Origin: Lachnospiraceae bacterium
GTDB lineage: Bacteria; Bacillota; Clostridia; Lachnospirales; Lachnospiraceae
DNA: 45,442 nt
NCBI GenBank assembly: GCA_017476765.1
Contig: JAFUZE010000252.1
Span: 1 to 45,442 of the forward strand
Reading direction: 5' to 3'
Position numbers and translations under genes: made by a program. The notes beneath the pieces are model-generated. The model made no database searches, was not told where the DNA came from, and was given only the letters and a program-made list of their open reading frames with translations. Every line of letters begins with the position of its first letter. Within the stretch, counting starts at the first letter, position 1. Positions 32,524 to 41,089 of the stretch are shown here, piece by piece.

Positions 32524-33576
32524 ATGAATTATGATGCATGTGTCAGAACGGTAGAGCCTTATGTTCCGGGTGAGCAGCCGAATCAGCCCGGGATGATCAA
32601 GCTCAATACGAATGAATGCCCATATCCTCCGGCACCGTCCGTTGCGGAGGCGATACGGCAGATGGATATGGATAAGCTGCGCCTGTATCCGGATCCGGAG
32701 GCGAAGGAGCTGACCGGGGCGTTGGCGGATTATTATCATGTAAAAAAGGAACAGGTCTTTGTAGGGGTCGGTTCGGACGATGTGCTGTCGATGGCATTTC
32801 TGACCTTTTTTAACAGCGGCAGACCGATTCTGTTTCCGGATATTACCTATTCCTTTTATGATGTCTGGGCAAATTTATACAGGATTCCGTTTGAGCGGCC
32901 GAAGCTGGATGAGAATTTCCGCATTGTGAAGGAGGATTATAAGAAGGAGAACGGGGGAATCGTCATTCCAAACCCGAATGCTCCGACCGGTATTTTGGAA
33001 GGTGTTGACACGTTTGAGGAAATTGTGAAAGCCAATCCTGACAGCATCGTCATCATCGATGAGGCGTACATAGATTTCGGAGGAGAGAGCTGCCTGCCTC
33101 TCATCGAGAAGTACGAGAATGTATTGGTTGTGCAGACCTTTTCCAAATCAAGGGCGATGGCGGGGATGCGTATCGGATTTGCCATCGGCAATGAAAAGCT
33201 GATTCGTTATCTGAATGACGTAAAATTTTCGTTCAATTCCTATACGATGAATCAGACGGCGCTTGCGGCGGGTGTAAAGAGCATCGAGGAGGATGCTTAT
33301 TTTAAGGAGTCGGTCGCAAAGGTAATCCGCACGAGAGAGGCGGCGAAGCTCCGGCTTAGGGAATTGGGCTTTACGTTTCCGGATTCCTACAGCAATTTCA
33401 TTTTTGCCACGCACAGGGAGAAAAAGGCATCCGATCTTTTTGAGCAGCTGAAAACGAGGAACATCTATGTCCGGTATTTTGATGCAGAACGTATTTGCAA
33501 TTATCTGCGGATCAGCATCGGAACGGATGAGGAGATGGAAGCAGTATTTCGTGCGCTGCAGGAGATTTTGCAGTAA
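32524..33576 (+). CDS. hisC: Histidinol-phosphate aminotransferase
   Basis: A 350-residue fold-type-I PLP aminotransferase that converts imidazole-acetol phosphate to histidinol phosphate in histidine synthesis. Family motifs: IKLNTNECPYPPAPSV near the start, VGVGSDDVLSMAF, the PNPNAPTG substrate loop, VIIDEAYIDFGG (PLP Asp and Tyr) and TFSKSRAMAGMRIGF with the PLP lysine; RISIGTDEEME ends it with the carboxylate-binding Arg. Length is normal. It is not in a his operon here. The leader consists of the 18-bp repeat array, and the only ribosome site is AGAGGAAG at the end of the last repeat. Confidence 0.95.
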   Translation: MNYDACVRTVEPYVPGEQPNQPGMIKLNTNECPYPPAPSVAEAIRQMDMDKLRLYPDPEAKELTGALADYYHVKKEQVFVGVGSDDVLSMAFLTFFNSGRPILFPDITYSFYDVWANLYRIPFERPKLDENFRIVKEDYKKENGGIVIPNPNAPTGILEGVDTFEEIVKANPDSIVIIDEAYIDFGGESCLPLIEKYENVLVVQTFSKSRAMAGMRIGFAIGNEKLIRYLNDVKFSFNSYTMNQTALAAGVKSIEEDAYFKESVAKVIRTREAAKLRLRELGFTFPDSYSNFIFATHREKKASDLFEQLKTRNIYVRYFDAERICNYLRISIGTDEEMEAVFRALQEILQ

Positions 33577-33587
33577 ATAATAAAGAA

Positions 33588-33892
33588 TTTCAGTGCAAAA
33601 TGATTCCCACGGATTGTTCCGCACTTCGTGCTCCCACAATCCTCCCCGGATACAACAGGGAGACCCTGTTGTCTTGTATTCGCATTCTTGTGGTGCTTCG
33701 CCCCACTTCATGCTCATATCGGGGCGTGCAGGAAACCCATCTCTCCACTTATGTGAAAGCGGGGCGTGGAGAATGGCTTTTTGCACTGGAATCATAAATT
33801 TGTGACAGGATGGCTTACAACCGAACCGGTTGTTGCTATCGGAGACATAAACAGATAGCATAGGCAATTGCGAAGCTTTGCAAGGTTTCGCA
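33588..33892. repeat. Hairpin-rich intergenic region, MITE-like in its first 200 bases
   Basis: CAGTGCAAAA (33591-33600) is repeated inverted as TTTTTGCACTG (33778-33788). Between them fold ACAACAGGG/CCCTGTTGT, CGCCCC/GGGGCG and TCTCCAC/GTGGAGA. Downstream are ACAACCG/CGGTTGT (33817-33833), GCTATC/GATAGC (33835-33859) and a near-palindrome at 33869-33892. No supportable gene lies in 33577-33951. Confidence 0.6.
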
Positions 33893-33951
33893 TGCATCAA
33901 AACAGATTGTAACAGGAAAGGAGCGTATGGCTTGTCCATACAGAAAGCAGC

Positions 33952-34452
33952 ATGGAAAGTTTGGCAATGTGGTTTGCGGAGACGCTTGGAAAATATGTTT
34001 CGGGGGAGTTCGTGGTATTTTTCATTTCGATGATTCCTCTTCTGGAGCTCAGAGGAGGGCTGATTGTCGCAAAGCTTTTGCAGATCAGCATTCTGAAAGC
34101 GATTCCGCTATGTATCATCGGGAATATTATTCCGATTCCGTTCATCCTTCTGTTTATCCGGCAGATTTTCAAATGGCTCAAAAAGGTGCCGGGAATCAGT
34201 AAGCTGATTTACAAGATTGAGGATCGTGCGATGGGGAAGAGCGATAAAATCGAGCAGTATGAGTTCTGGGGACTGGTTCTGTTTGTCGGGATTCCGCTTC
34301 CGGGAACGGGTGCATGGACCGGTTCGCTGATTGCGGCTCTTTTAGAGATTGACTTTAAGAAAGCAGTTTTAGCGGAGCTGCTTGGAATTGCGATTGCGAC
34401 GATCATTATGTCATTCGTGTCATATGGACTGTTGGGAGTGATACTTGGTTAA
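33952..34452 (+). CDS. Small multidrug export family membrane protein (COG2426-like)
   Basis: A 166-residue membrane protein with four or five helices, matching the COG2426 or Sm_multidrug_ex family: FFISMIPLLELRGGLIVA, IGNIIPIPFILLFIRQIF, FWGLVLFVGIPLPGTGAWTGSLIA and the closing IIMSFVSYGLLGVI. Related proteins have been named exporters but the substrate is not established; the fold is related to DedA. Start is uncertain: ATG 33952 has no good ribosome site, while the strong AAAGGAG at 33917-33923 precedes an ATG at 33927 in another frame. The next gene overlaps the 3' end. Confidence 0.82.
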   Translation: MESLAMWFAETLGKYVSGEFVVFFISMIPLLELRGGLIVAKLLQISILKAIPLCIIGNIIPIPFILLFIRQIFKWLKKVPGISKLIYKIEDRAMGKSDKIEQYEFWGLVLFVGIPLPGTGAWTGSLIAALLEIDFKKAVLAELLGIAIATIIMSFVSYGLLGVILG

Positions 34453-35215
34453 TATGGAAGCATATTCGGATTTTGCAGAGGTATATGATATTTTCATGGA
34501 TGAGACACCCTATGAGCAGTGGGCGGATTTTTTGTGCCGCCAGCTGAAAAGGGATGGGATTGTGGACGGAATCGTGCTCGATCTGGGCTGTGGAACCGGT
34601 ACGCTCACGAGACTGCTCTCAGCACAAGGCTACGACATGATCGGTGTTGACCGCTCCCCGCAGATGTTAAGAATCGCAATGGAGAAGGAGCCGGAGGAGA
34701 GCACGATTCTCTATCTATTGCAGGATATGAGAGCGTTTGAGCTGTATGGGACGGTGGCGGCCGTAGTCAGCGTGTGCGATTCCGTGAATTATGTGACGGA
34801 TGAAGAGGAGCTTTTGCAGGTGTTTTCGCTTGTAAACAACTATCTGGACCCGTCGGGGTTATTTGTCTTTGATTTTAATACGGATTACAAATACCGGGAG
34901 ATCATCGGGGATACGGTCATTGCGGAAAATCGTGAGGAGTGCAGCTTTATCTGGGATAACTATTACGATGAGGAAAGCCGTATCAACGAATATGACCTGA
35001 CGATTTTTGTCAGACAGGAGGAGAATCTGTTCCGCAAATTCGAGGAGACCCACTTTCAGAGGGGGTATACGCTTGATGAAATCAGACAGCTGCTCGAAAG
35101 GGCAGGCTTGGAATTTGTCAGGGCGCTCGATGGCGAGACGGAGGGAGAGCCTACGGAGACGAGCGGGCGAATCTGTGTCATAGCCAGAGAATGCACAAAA
35201 GCGGTTACGGCTTGA
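34445..35215 (+). CDS. Class I SAM-dependent methyltransferase
   Basis: A methyltransferase of 253 or 256 residues. Motif I is GIVLDLGCGTGTLTRLL, followed by MIGVDRSPQMLRIA (acidic ribose-binding loop) and LQDMRAFEL; YSDFAEVYDIFMDETPYEQW is the typical start of the YqeM/Ubie-like group in Firmicutes. TTG 34445 has GGGAG at 6 bases and overlaps the previous gene by 8; ATG 34454 lies one base after the preceding stop but is 15 bases from that site. Either may be used. The methyl acceptor is not known; several relatives act on small molecules or tRNA. It is coupled with the exporter-like gene upstream. Confidence 0.88.
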   Translation: MVNMEAYSDFAEVYDIFMDETPYEQWADFLCRQLKRDGIVDGIVLDLGCGTGTLTRLLSAQGYDMIGVDRSPQMLRIAMEKEPEESTILYLLQDMRAFELYGTVAAVVSVCDSVNYVTDEEELLQVFSLVNNYLDPSGLFVFDFNTDYKYREIIGDTVIAENREECSFIWDNYYDEESRINEYDLTIFVRQEENLFRKFEETHFQRGYTLDEIRQLLERAGLEFVRALDGETEGEPTETSGRICVIARECTKAVTA

Positions 35216-35303
35216 GGAGCTATGCAGGCGTCTGCATAAAATGGATGTTTGGTATCGGGAAAGGAGAGAGATACGTCTGCATGACAGATGTGTCATAGAA
35301 AAG

Positions 35304-36179
35304 ATGACAGATTATATCGTGAGAGCGACGGCAAAGAACGCACAGATACGTGCCTTTGCATGCACAACCAGAGAAATCGTCGAGACGGCGAGAAGGGCAC
35401 ACAATACGAGCCCTGTTGCAACGGCGGCACTCGGCAGGCTGCTGACAGCAGGCAGCATGATGGGCAGCATGTTAAAAGGAGAGAAGGACATTCTGACGAT
35501 TCAGATAAAAGGCAGCGGCCCTTTGAAGGGAATCACTGTCACTGCCGATTCGCACGCCAATGTCAAGGGCTATGTGATTGAGCCGAATGTGCTGATTCCG
35601 GCGAATGACAAGCATAAGCTGGACGTAGGCGGCGCAGTCGGCATGGGTGTCATGAGTGTCATAAAAGATATGGGGTTAAAAGAACCATATGTGGGACAAA
35701 CTGTATTACAGACCGGTGAGATCGGGGATGATTTGACCTATTATTTTGCAACCTCGGAACAGATTCCGTCCAGTGTGGGTCTGGGCGTTTTAATGGAAAA
35801 GGACAATACGGTCAGGCAGGCGGGCGGCTTTATCCTTCAGCTCATGCCGTTTGCCGAGGAGGAGGTCATCCGTCAGCTGGAGGAGAATCTCTCGGGAATC
35901 AGCAGTGTGACCTCCCTTTTGGACGAGGGAAAGAGCCCGGAGGGGATTTTGGAGCTGCTTTTAGGAAATCTTGATTTGGAGATTCTGGATAAGGTTCCGA
36001 CGCAGTTTGCTTGTAATTGCAGCAAGCAGCGTGTGGAGAAGGCGATCATCAGCATCGGAAGAAAAGACCTTCAGGAAATGATCGATGAGGGACAGGATAT
36101 CGAGGTGAACTGCCATTTCTGTGCAAAGCATTATCGGTATACGGTGGAGGACTTGAAGGAAATGCTGAAAAAGCTGTAG
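35304..36179 (+). CDS. hslO: Redox-regulated chaperone Hsp33
   Basis: A 291-residue holdase activated by oxidation. The N-terminal body has VRATAKNAQIRAFACTTREI and PVATAALGRLLTAGSMMGSM; GPLKGITVTADSHANVKGYV and GGAVGMGVMSVIKDMG are family blocks. The zinc switch is complete: Cys-Asn-Cys (QFACNCSKQRV) and Cys-His-Phe-Cys (VNCHFCAKHYRY). MTDYIVRAT is the normal N-terminus; its ribosome site is weak (GAAAAG), while a good AAGGAG at 35261-35265 precedes an ATG at 35281 that opens a five-codon frame ending just before. With the peroxidase module it forms part of the oxidative defence in this window, but they are not linked. Confidence 0.95.
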   Translation: MTDYIVRATAKNAQIRAFACTTREIVETARRAHNTSPVATAALGRLLTAGSMMGSMLKGEKDILTIQIKGSGPLKGITVTADSHANVKGYVIEPNVLIPANDKHKLDVGGAVGMGVMSVIKDMGLKEPYVGQTVLQTGEIGDDLTYYFATSEQIPSSVGLGVLMEKDNTVRQAGGFILQLMPFAEEEVIRQLEENLSGISSVTSLLDEGKSPEGILELLLGNLDLEILDKVPTQFACNCSKQRVEKAIISIGRKDLQEMIDEGQDIEVNCHFCAKHYRYTVEDLKEMLKKL

Positions 36180-36277
36180 AAGCTTCCGCTACACTCGTGT
36201 AGTGATTTGTGAAACGCTGCACTGGGGACAGCGGGGCGAAGGTAAGGAGAATATCATAACAGAAGCGGAGGATTGCT

Positions 36278-38209
36278 ATGAGACAGGGATTTGTTAAGGT
36301 GGCAGCGGCAACACCGAAAATTGTCGTTGCCGATGTGAAACAGAATGTAGAGAAAATCAAGGCGCAGATTGATGAGGCGACAGAAAACGGAGCAAAAATT
36401 GTTGTATTTCCGGAGCTTTGCATCACCGGATACAGTTGTCAGGATCTGTTTATGCAAAACACACTCCTGTCCGGTGCACTCGATGGCTTATACGAGCTGG
36501 CGGATTATACGGATGGTCTGGATGCGCTTATTTTTGTAGGTATTCCGTTCCAGTATAAAAATTGTCTGTACAACGTGGCGGCAGCGCTGAACGACGGTCA
36601 GGTGCTGGCACTGATTCCGAAGACGCAGATTGCAAATTATGCGGAGTTTTATGAGGCGAGGTATTTTGCAAAGGGTCCCAAAGAGCCGATTCCGGTCACA
36701 TTGTTTGATGAGGAGATTCCGTTCGGGACGGAGGTTTTATTTGAGACGGATGCGATGCCGGATATGCTCATCGGCGCAGAAATCTGTGAGGATGCATGGG
36801 TACCGAATCCTCCTTCGACGAATCATGCGCTCGCCGGGGCAAATGTGATCGTCAATCTGTCCGCATCGGATGAAATCGTCGGGAAAGCTTCGTATCGCGA
36901 GATGCTCGTCAAAGCAACGAGTGCAAGGCTGGTTGCCGGGTATATTTATGCAAGTGCGGGCGAGGGAGAGTCCACACAGGACGTAGTGTACGGCGGACAT
37001 CAGCTGATCGGGGAAAATGGGCTGATGCTTGCACAGTCGGAGCGGTTTGGTACCGGTATTACTTACGCCGATCTGGATATCGAGAAGCTGCAGATGGAGA
37101 GAAGGCGCATGAACACCTTCGGTTATACGGGCGATCAGGCAGCGGACGGTGAGTCTTATATGATTGTTCCGTTCCAGCTTATTTTGGAGGAGACCCCGCT
37201 CGGACGAACATTTGCGAGGACTCCGTTCGTGCCGGGCGATCTGCAGCTCAGGGAGAGCCGGTGCGAGGAAATCCTGAATATTCAGTCCTACGGGCTCAAG
37301 AAGCGCCTGGAGCATGCGCAGGCGAAAAGTGCCGTGCTCGGAATATCGGGCGGTCTGGATTCCACGCTGGCGCTGCTTGTGACGGTGCGGGCATTCGACC
37401 TGCTCGGCAAGCCTCATGAAGATATTTTGGCGGTCACCATGCCTTGCTTCGGAACGACGGACCGAACCTATGACAATGCCTGCAAGCTGGCTAAAACATT
37501 TGGCTGCACACTTGAGGAAATTGACATTAAGAAATCGGTGACACAGCATTTTGAGGATATCGGGCAGGAGCTTTCCGAACACGACGTGACCTATGAAAAC
37601 GGTCAGGCAAGGGAGCGCACGCAGGTTTTGATGGATATTGCCAATCAGAAAAACGGTCTTGTCATCGGAACCGGAGATATGTCGGAGCTGGCGCTCGGCT
37701 GGGCAACCTACAACGGAGATCATATGTCGATGTACGGGGTGAATGCATCCGTGCCGAAGACGCTCGTAAGGCATCTGGTCAAATATTATGCGGATACTTG
37801 TGAGGAGAAGGAACTCTCAGCGGTGCTGGAGGATGTACTTGACACACCTGTCAGCCCGGAGCTTCTGCCTCCGGAAGGCGGTGTGATCTCACAAAAGACG
37901 GAAGATTTGGTAGGACCCTACGAGCTGCATGATTTCTTCCTGTATTATATGCTCAGATATGGATTTTCACCGGCAAAAATATATCGGCTGGCGATTCCGA
38001 CCTTCGAAGAGAAATATGGGCAGGAGGAGATTCTCAAATGGTTAAAAACCTTTTACAAGCGCTTTTTTGCGCAGCACTTTAAACGCTCCTGCCTGCCGGA
38101 CGGACCAAAGGTCGGCAGCGTGGCGGTATCTCCGAGAGGAGATTTGCGTATGCCGTCGGATGCATCCGCAAATCTGTGGCTTCTTCAGTTGGAGGAATTG
38201 GATATTTGA
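36278..38209 (+). CDS. nadE: Glutamine-hydrolysing NAD+ synthetase
   Basis: A 643-residue two-domain enzyme that makes NAD from nicotinic acid adenine dinucleotide. The N-terminal nitrilase-type glutaminase has Glu46 in VVFPELCITGYSCQDLF, Lys in LIPKTQIANYAEFYE and Cys in GAEICEDAWVPNPPS. The C-terminal synthetase has the P-loop SGGLDSTLAL, followed by CFGTTDRTYDNA and GTGDMSELALGWATY. Length is usual for this clostridial form. ATG 36278 has GCGGAGG at good spacing. The last 25 bases overlap the 3' end of a gene on the other strand. Confidence 0.96.
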   Translation: MRQGFVKVAAATPKIVVADVKQNVEKIKAQIDEATENGAKIVVFPELCITGYSCQDLFMQNTLLSGALDGLYELADYTDGLDALIFVGIPFQYKNCLYNVAAALNDGQVLALIPKTQIANYAEFYEARYFAKGPKEPIPVTLFDEEIPFGTEVLFETDAMPDMLIGAEICEDAWVPNPPSTNHALAGANVIVNLSASDEIVGKASYREMLVKATSARLVAGYIYASAGEGESTQDVVYGGHQLIGENGLMLAQSERFGTGITYADLDIEKLQMERRRMNTFGYTGDQAADGESYMIVPFQLILEETPLGRTFARTPFVPGDLQLRESRCEEILNIQSYGLKKRLEHAQAKSAVLGISGGLDSTLALLVTVRAFDLLGKPHEDILAVTMPCFGTTDRTYDNACKLAKTFGCTLEEIDIKKSVTQHFEDIGQELSEHDVTYENGQARERTQVLMDIANQKNGLVIGTGDMSELALGWATYNGDHMSMYGVNASVPKTLVRHLVKYYADTCEEKELSAVLEDVLDTPVSPELLPPEGGVISQKTEDLVGPYELHDFFLYYMLRYGFSPAKIYRLAIPTFEEKYGQEEILKWLKTFYKRFFAQHFKRSCLPDGPKVGSVAVSPRGDLRMPSDASANLWLLQLEELDI

Positions 38210-38640
38210 TCTAGCGAAGCCTTTTCCAGCGCAGCGGAAATCGCCTCCAGGAGAACGGTAGCGGTATACCGGTTGTCATCGGAATATTTTACGGCAGATA
38301 AATTCTGATTTTGATAAATCTGCGACGCAATGTCGTCAAGAGCAGGCTGCATCAGCGGATACATTGTCGTGACGGTATCCTCCAGATTGACAAAGCGTAT
38401 GGATGTGACGTTTGATTCGTCCACAGCGACCTCCAGATCGACGCTGCACCCGTTTAAGATCATCGAGGTCGTATAGATTCCCGGTGTGTAGAGTGCGCTG
38501 GCGCTGTCCCGGGAGGCTTCCTTCTCCGGGCGGAACATAATGATAAGCAGTATGACAAACAGGATTCCCAAAAGGAGAAAAAGCCCTGTATAAAGTAATT
38601 CTTTCATATGAAGTACGACGATTTTTGTTTTAGAACGCAT
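38185..38640 (-). CDS. Membrane-anchored small protein, FMN-binding-domain-like
   Basis: A 151-residue protein with one membrane helix (residues 14-37, LLYTGLFLLLGILFVILLIIMF) and an extracytoplasmic domain of about 100 residues: YTPGIYTTSMILNGCSVDLEVAVDESNVTSIRF, then a helical QPALDDIASQIYQ. This order of strands and helix recalls FMN-binding domains of Rnf and Nqr proteins, but the usual flavin-linking Ser/Thr motif is not clear. ATG 38640 is chosen because GAGGAG lies 6 bases before it. Its 3' end overlaps nadE by 25 bases. No partner gene is adjacent on its strand. Confidence 0.72.
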   Translation of the reverse strand: MRSKTKIVVLHMKELLYTGLFLLLGILFVILLIIMFRPEKEASRDSASALYTPGIYTTSMILNGCSVDLEVAVDESNVTSIRFVNLEDTVTTMYPLMQPALDDIASQIYQNQNLSAVKYSDDNRYTATVLLEAISAALEKASLDQISNSSN

Positions 38641-38706
38641 TGGATGCTCCTCTGACAAGGATTTCTTTCTTGATATAAAAATATGCCGGGGAGTCCCAAA
38701 TTAGAC

Positions 38707-38749
38707 CTTGAAGTTCAAGTTGACAAATCGTATCGCCTGCTGTTATGAT
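38707..38749 (+). promoter_or_regulatory. glnA promoter with upstream palindrome
   Basis: TTGACA (38720-38725), 18-base spacer and TATGAT (38744-38749). Directly upstream is the palindrome CTTGAA-G-TTCAAG (38707-38719), which touches the -35 box and could be an operator. Confidence 0.7.
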
Positions 38750-38760
38750 GAATAGGAACA

Positions 38761-38792
38761 AAGGCGTTCTTACCAAGGGGTAAGAGCGCCTT
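38761..38792 (+). ncRNA. glnA 5' leader hairpin
   Basis: AAGGCGTTCTTACC (38761-38774) and GGTAAGAGCGCCTT (38779-38792) pair over 14 bp with one G-U pair and an AAGG loop, starting only about 5 bases after the expected transcription start. There is no U-run behind it, so it is not a plain terminator. An ANTAR regulator, a family that binds leader hairpins, is encoded directly after glnA. Confidence 0.65.
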
Positions 38793-38833
38793 CCTATGTG
38801 TATAAACTAAGAAAAGGAAAGGAAGAGGTGTCA

Positions 38834-40165
38834 ATGAAAAATTACACCAAAGAAGATATTATCAAGCTGGTCGAGGAGCAGGATGTGGAATTTATCCGGC
38901 TTCAGTTTACGGACATTTTCGGCAATTTGAAAAATGTAGCGATCACATCGAGCCAGTTGGAGAAGGCGCTGGATAACAAATGCATGTTTGATGGTTCTTC
39001 CATCGAAGGATATGTGCATATTGAGGAGTCGGATATGTATTTATATCCGGACTATAATACACTGGAGATTTTTCCGTGGCGTCCGCAGCAGGGAAAGGTC
39101 GCACGCCTGATCTGTGATGTGTATCGTCCGGACGGAAAGCCTTTTGAGGGAGATTCGCGCTATATTCTAAAGCGGGCGCTTGCAGAGGCGGAGGAAATGG
39201 GATATACGTTCGAGGTAGGTCCGGAATGCGAGTTCTTTTTGTTTCATACGGATGAAAACGGACAGCCGACGACGCTGACCCATGAGCAGGCTACTTATTT
39301 TGATTTAAGTCCGATCGATTTAGGCGAGAATGCGAGAAGAGATATGGTTCTGACGCTCGAGGAAATGGGCTTTGAGATCGAATCCTCGCACCATGAGGTG
39401 GCACCGGCGCAGCATGAAATCGACTTTAAATATGATGAAGCACTTGCGACCGCTGACAACATTATGACCTTCAAGCTGACGGTCAAGACGATCGCAAAGC
39501 GGCATGGGCTGCATGCGACCTTTATGCCGAAGCCGAAATACGGCATCAACGGTTCCGGCATGCATATCAATATGTCGCTGACGAAGGACGGAAAGAATAT
39601 TTTTGCCGATGAAACGGATCCTGCGGGACTGAGCAGGGAGGCGTACTATTTTATCGGAGGCATCATGAAGCATATTAAGGGAATGACCGCCATCACGAAT
39701 CCGCTTGTCAACTCGTATAAGAGACTGGTTCCGGGCTATGAGGCACCTGTTTATATCAGTTGGACCGGAGCCAGCCGAAGACCGCTGATCCGTATTCCGG
39801 CATCAAGAGGGGAAAACACGAGAGTGGAGCTTCGCTCTCCGGATCCTTCTGCGAATCCGTATCTGGCGCTTGCGGCGTGCTTAAGGGCAGGACTTGACGG
39901 AATCAGGAATCAGATCATGCCGCCGGAGAGCTTTGACAGCAATATTTCAGAGCTCTCGGCAGCCCAGAGGCAGGAGCAGGGAATCGAGGAGCTTCCGACC
40001 ACTCTGATCGAGGCAGTCTCGGAGCTGGAAAAGGATGAACTGATGAAGGATGTATTAGGTGAGCTGGTTGCCCCGAGATATATTGAGGCAAAGAAAAACG
40101 AATGGAAGAAATATAATGAGCAGGTAAGCGACTGGGAGCTTGGCAATTATCTGTACCGGTTTTAG
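38834..40165 (+). CDS. glnA: Glutamine synthetase type I
   Basis: A 443-residue enzyme that joins ammonia to glutamate, the Gram-positive GSI-alpha length. Visible blocks: beta-grasp start [13 protein letters not shown], latch [10 protein letters not shown], metal and substrate motifs [18 protein letters not shown]-type [26 protein letters not shown], and the [34 protein letters not shown] region. The adenylylation-site loop of GSI-beta is not seen, so control should be by feedback and transcription. ATG 38834 has GGAAGAGG upstream. The transcript has a prominent 5' hairpin, and an ANTAR protein gene follows, which suggests RNA-level control by nitrogen supply. Confidence 0.97.
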   Translation: MKNYTKEDIIKLVEEQDVEFIRLQFTDIFGNLKNVAITSSQLEKALDNKCMFDGSSIEGYVHIEESDMYLYPDYNTLEIFPWRPQQGKVARLICDVYRPDGKPFEGDSRYILKRALAEAEEMGYTFEVGPECEFFLFHTDENGQPTTLTHEQATYFDLSPIDLGENARRDMVLTLEEMGFEIESSHHEVAPAQHEIDFKYDEALATADNIMTFKLTVKTIAKRHGLHATFMPKPKYGINGSGMHINMSLTKDGKNIFADETDPAGLSREAYYFIGGIMKHIKGMTAITNPLVNSYKRLVPGYEAPVYISWTGASRRPLIRIPASRGENTRVELRSPDPSANPYLALAACLRAGLDGIRNQIMPPESFDSNISELSAAQRQEQGIEELPTTLIEAVSELEKDELMKDVLGELVAPRYIEAKKNEWKKYNEQVSDWELGNYLYRF

Positions 40166-40228
40166 CGCCAGAAAGTCAGCAACTAAGGAGAGGATAAGGA
40201 GCGGAACGAATCGTCAGGAGGTGCAGGT

Positions 40229-40777
40229 GTGACTAATATTATAATCGTTCTTCCTAAGCTCGAGGATGCGAAGAGCATCAAAAACATATTGGTCAGACAT
40301 GGCTTTCGGGTGACTGCGGTCTGTACTTCGGGGGCACAGGCGCTGAGCCAGATTGACAATCTGACCGAGGGTATCCTCATCAGCGGATACCGGCTGAAGG
40401 ATATGCTGTATTCCGAGCTCGGCAGTGATCTGCCCATAGGCTTTGAGATGCTTCTTCTTGCCTCACAAAACGTGCTCATGGAGTGCATGGGCAGCAATAT
40501 TATGTGTCTGGGTATGCCGTTTAAGGTGCAGGATCTGTTAAGTACGGTTGATATGATGGCGACATCGATGGCGTATAAGCGAAAGAAGCGGCGTTCGCAG
40601 CCTAAGGAGCGCAATCCGGAGGAAAAGGCTCTGATCAATGAGGCAAAGCGCCTGCTGATGAGCAGGAACAATATGACGGAGGAGGAAGCACACCGATATA
40701 TCCAGAAATGCAGTATGGACAGCAGCACGAATATGGTAGAGACTGCGCAGATGATACTGTCGATGATGGGCAGTTGA
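40229..40777 (+). CDS. ANTAR-domain regulator with degenerate receiver
   Basis: A 182-residue protein. Residues 1-115 resemble a receiver domain, but the strand that should carry the phosphoacceptor Asp reads GILISGYRLKDM, with Ser-Gly in its place, and the conserved Lys of the KPF motif is Met (CLGMPFKV). Phosphorylation by a histidine kinase is therefore unlikely. Residues 125-180 are an ANTAR domain (EKALINEAKRLLMSRNNMTEEEAHRYIQK), which binds hairpins in nascent RNA to prevent termination. GTG 40229 has AGGAGG at 6 bases. The gene follows glnA by 63 bases. ANTAR proteins next to glnA are known in clostridia; the natural target is the leader at 38761. Confidence 0.87.
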   Translation: MTNIIIVLPKLEDAKSIKNILVRHGFRVTAVCTSGAQALSQIDNLTEGILISGYRLKDMLYSELGSDLPIGFEMLLLASQNVLMECMGSNIMCLGMPFKVQDLLSTVDMMATSMAYKRKKRRSQPKERNPEEKALINEAKRLLMSRNNMTEEEAHRYIQKCSMDSSTNMVETAQMILSMMGS

Positions 40778-40792
40778 TCTGAATCGGATCGT

Positions 40793-40940
40793 GGAAATAT
40801 TGTTACTATTCACGGCTCACTGCGCATTTACTGCGCAGTGAAGCCCCAATACAGTACAATTGGCGGCATATTGCCCATCGCCGCAGGCGATATGCGTTAC
40901 CATTCGCGGACGGTTAGACCGTGAATGGTAACGAAATATT
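40793..40940. repeat. MITE-like palindromic element after the ANTAR gene
   Basis: The ends are inverted repeats: GTTACTATTCACGG (40802-40815) and CCGTGAATGGTAAC (40919-40932), extended outward by AAATATT on both sides. Inside, CACTGCGCA (40818-40826) pairs with TGCGCAGTG (40832-40840), and another copy of the end motif, GTTACCATTCGCGG (40896-40909), can pair with the right end. No gene lies in 40778-41089. Confidence 0.6.
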
Positions 40941-41089
40941 TGTTTATGCGGTATCGCAGCAGGAGGGAACGCCGGGGAGTGCGGCAATGCTGCATGGGAG
41001 AAGAGGAAACGGAATCGAGGTGGCGCAGACAGAGCCGGAAACCGAGAACTGAAAATCGGCTTGCAGGGCTGTGCCGGAAAGGAAAGAAT

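Noticed and set aside
33148-33939. 263-residue minus-strand frame across hisC and the structured region
   Set aside because: Half lies opposite hisC and half crosses the hairpin array; the continuous frame is a by-product of the repeats.
36737-37774. 345-residue open frame on the minus strand inside nadE
   Set aside because: It lies wholly opposite a highly conserved gene, has no ribosome site and its protein shows the low-complexity, His/Arg/Leu pattern of a reversed coding strand.
40925-41089. N-terminal extension of dapF by 55 residues
   Set aside because: The extension starts in the palindromic element, is rich in Arg and Cys, and a strong ribosome site precedes the normal start at 41090.
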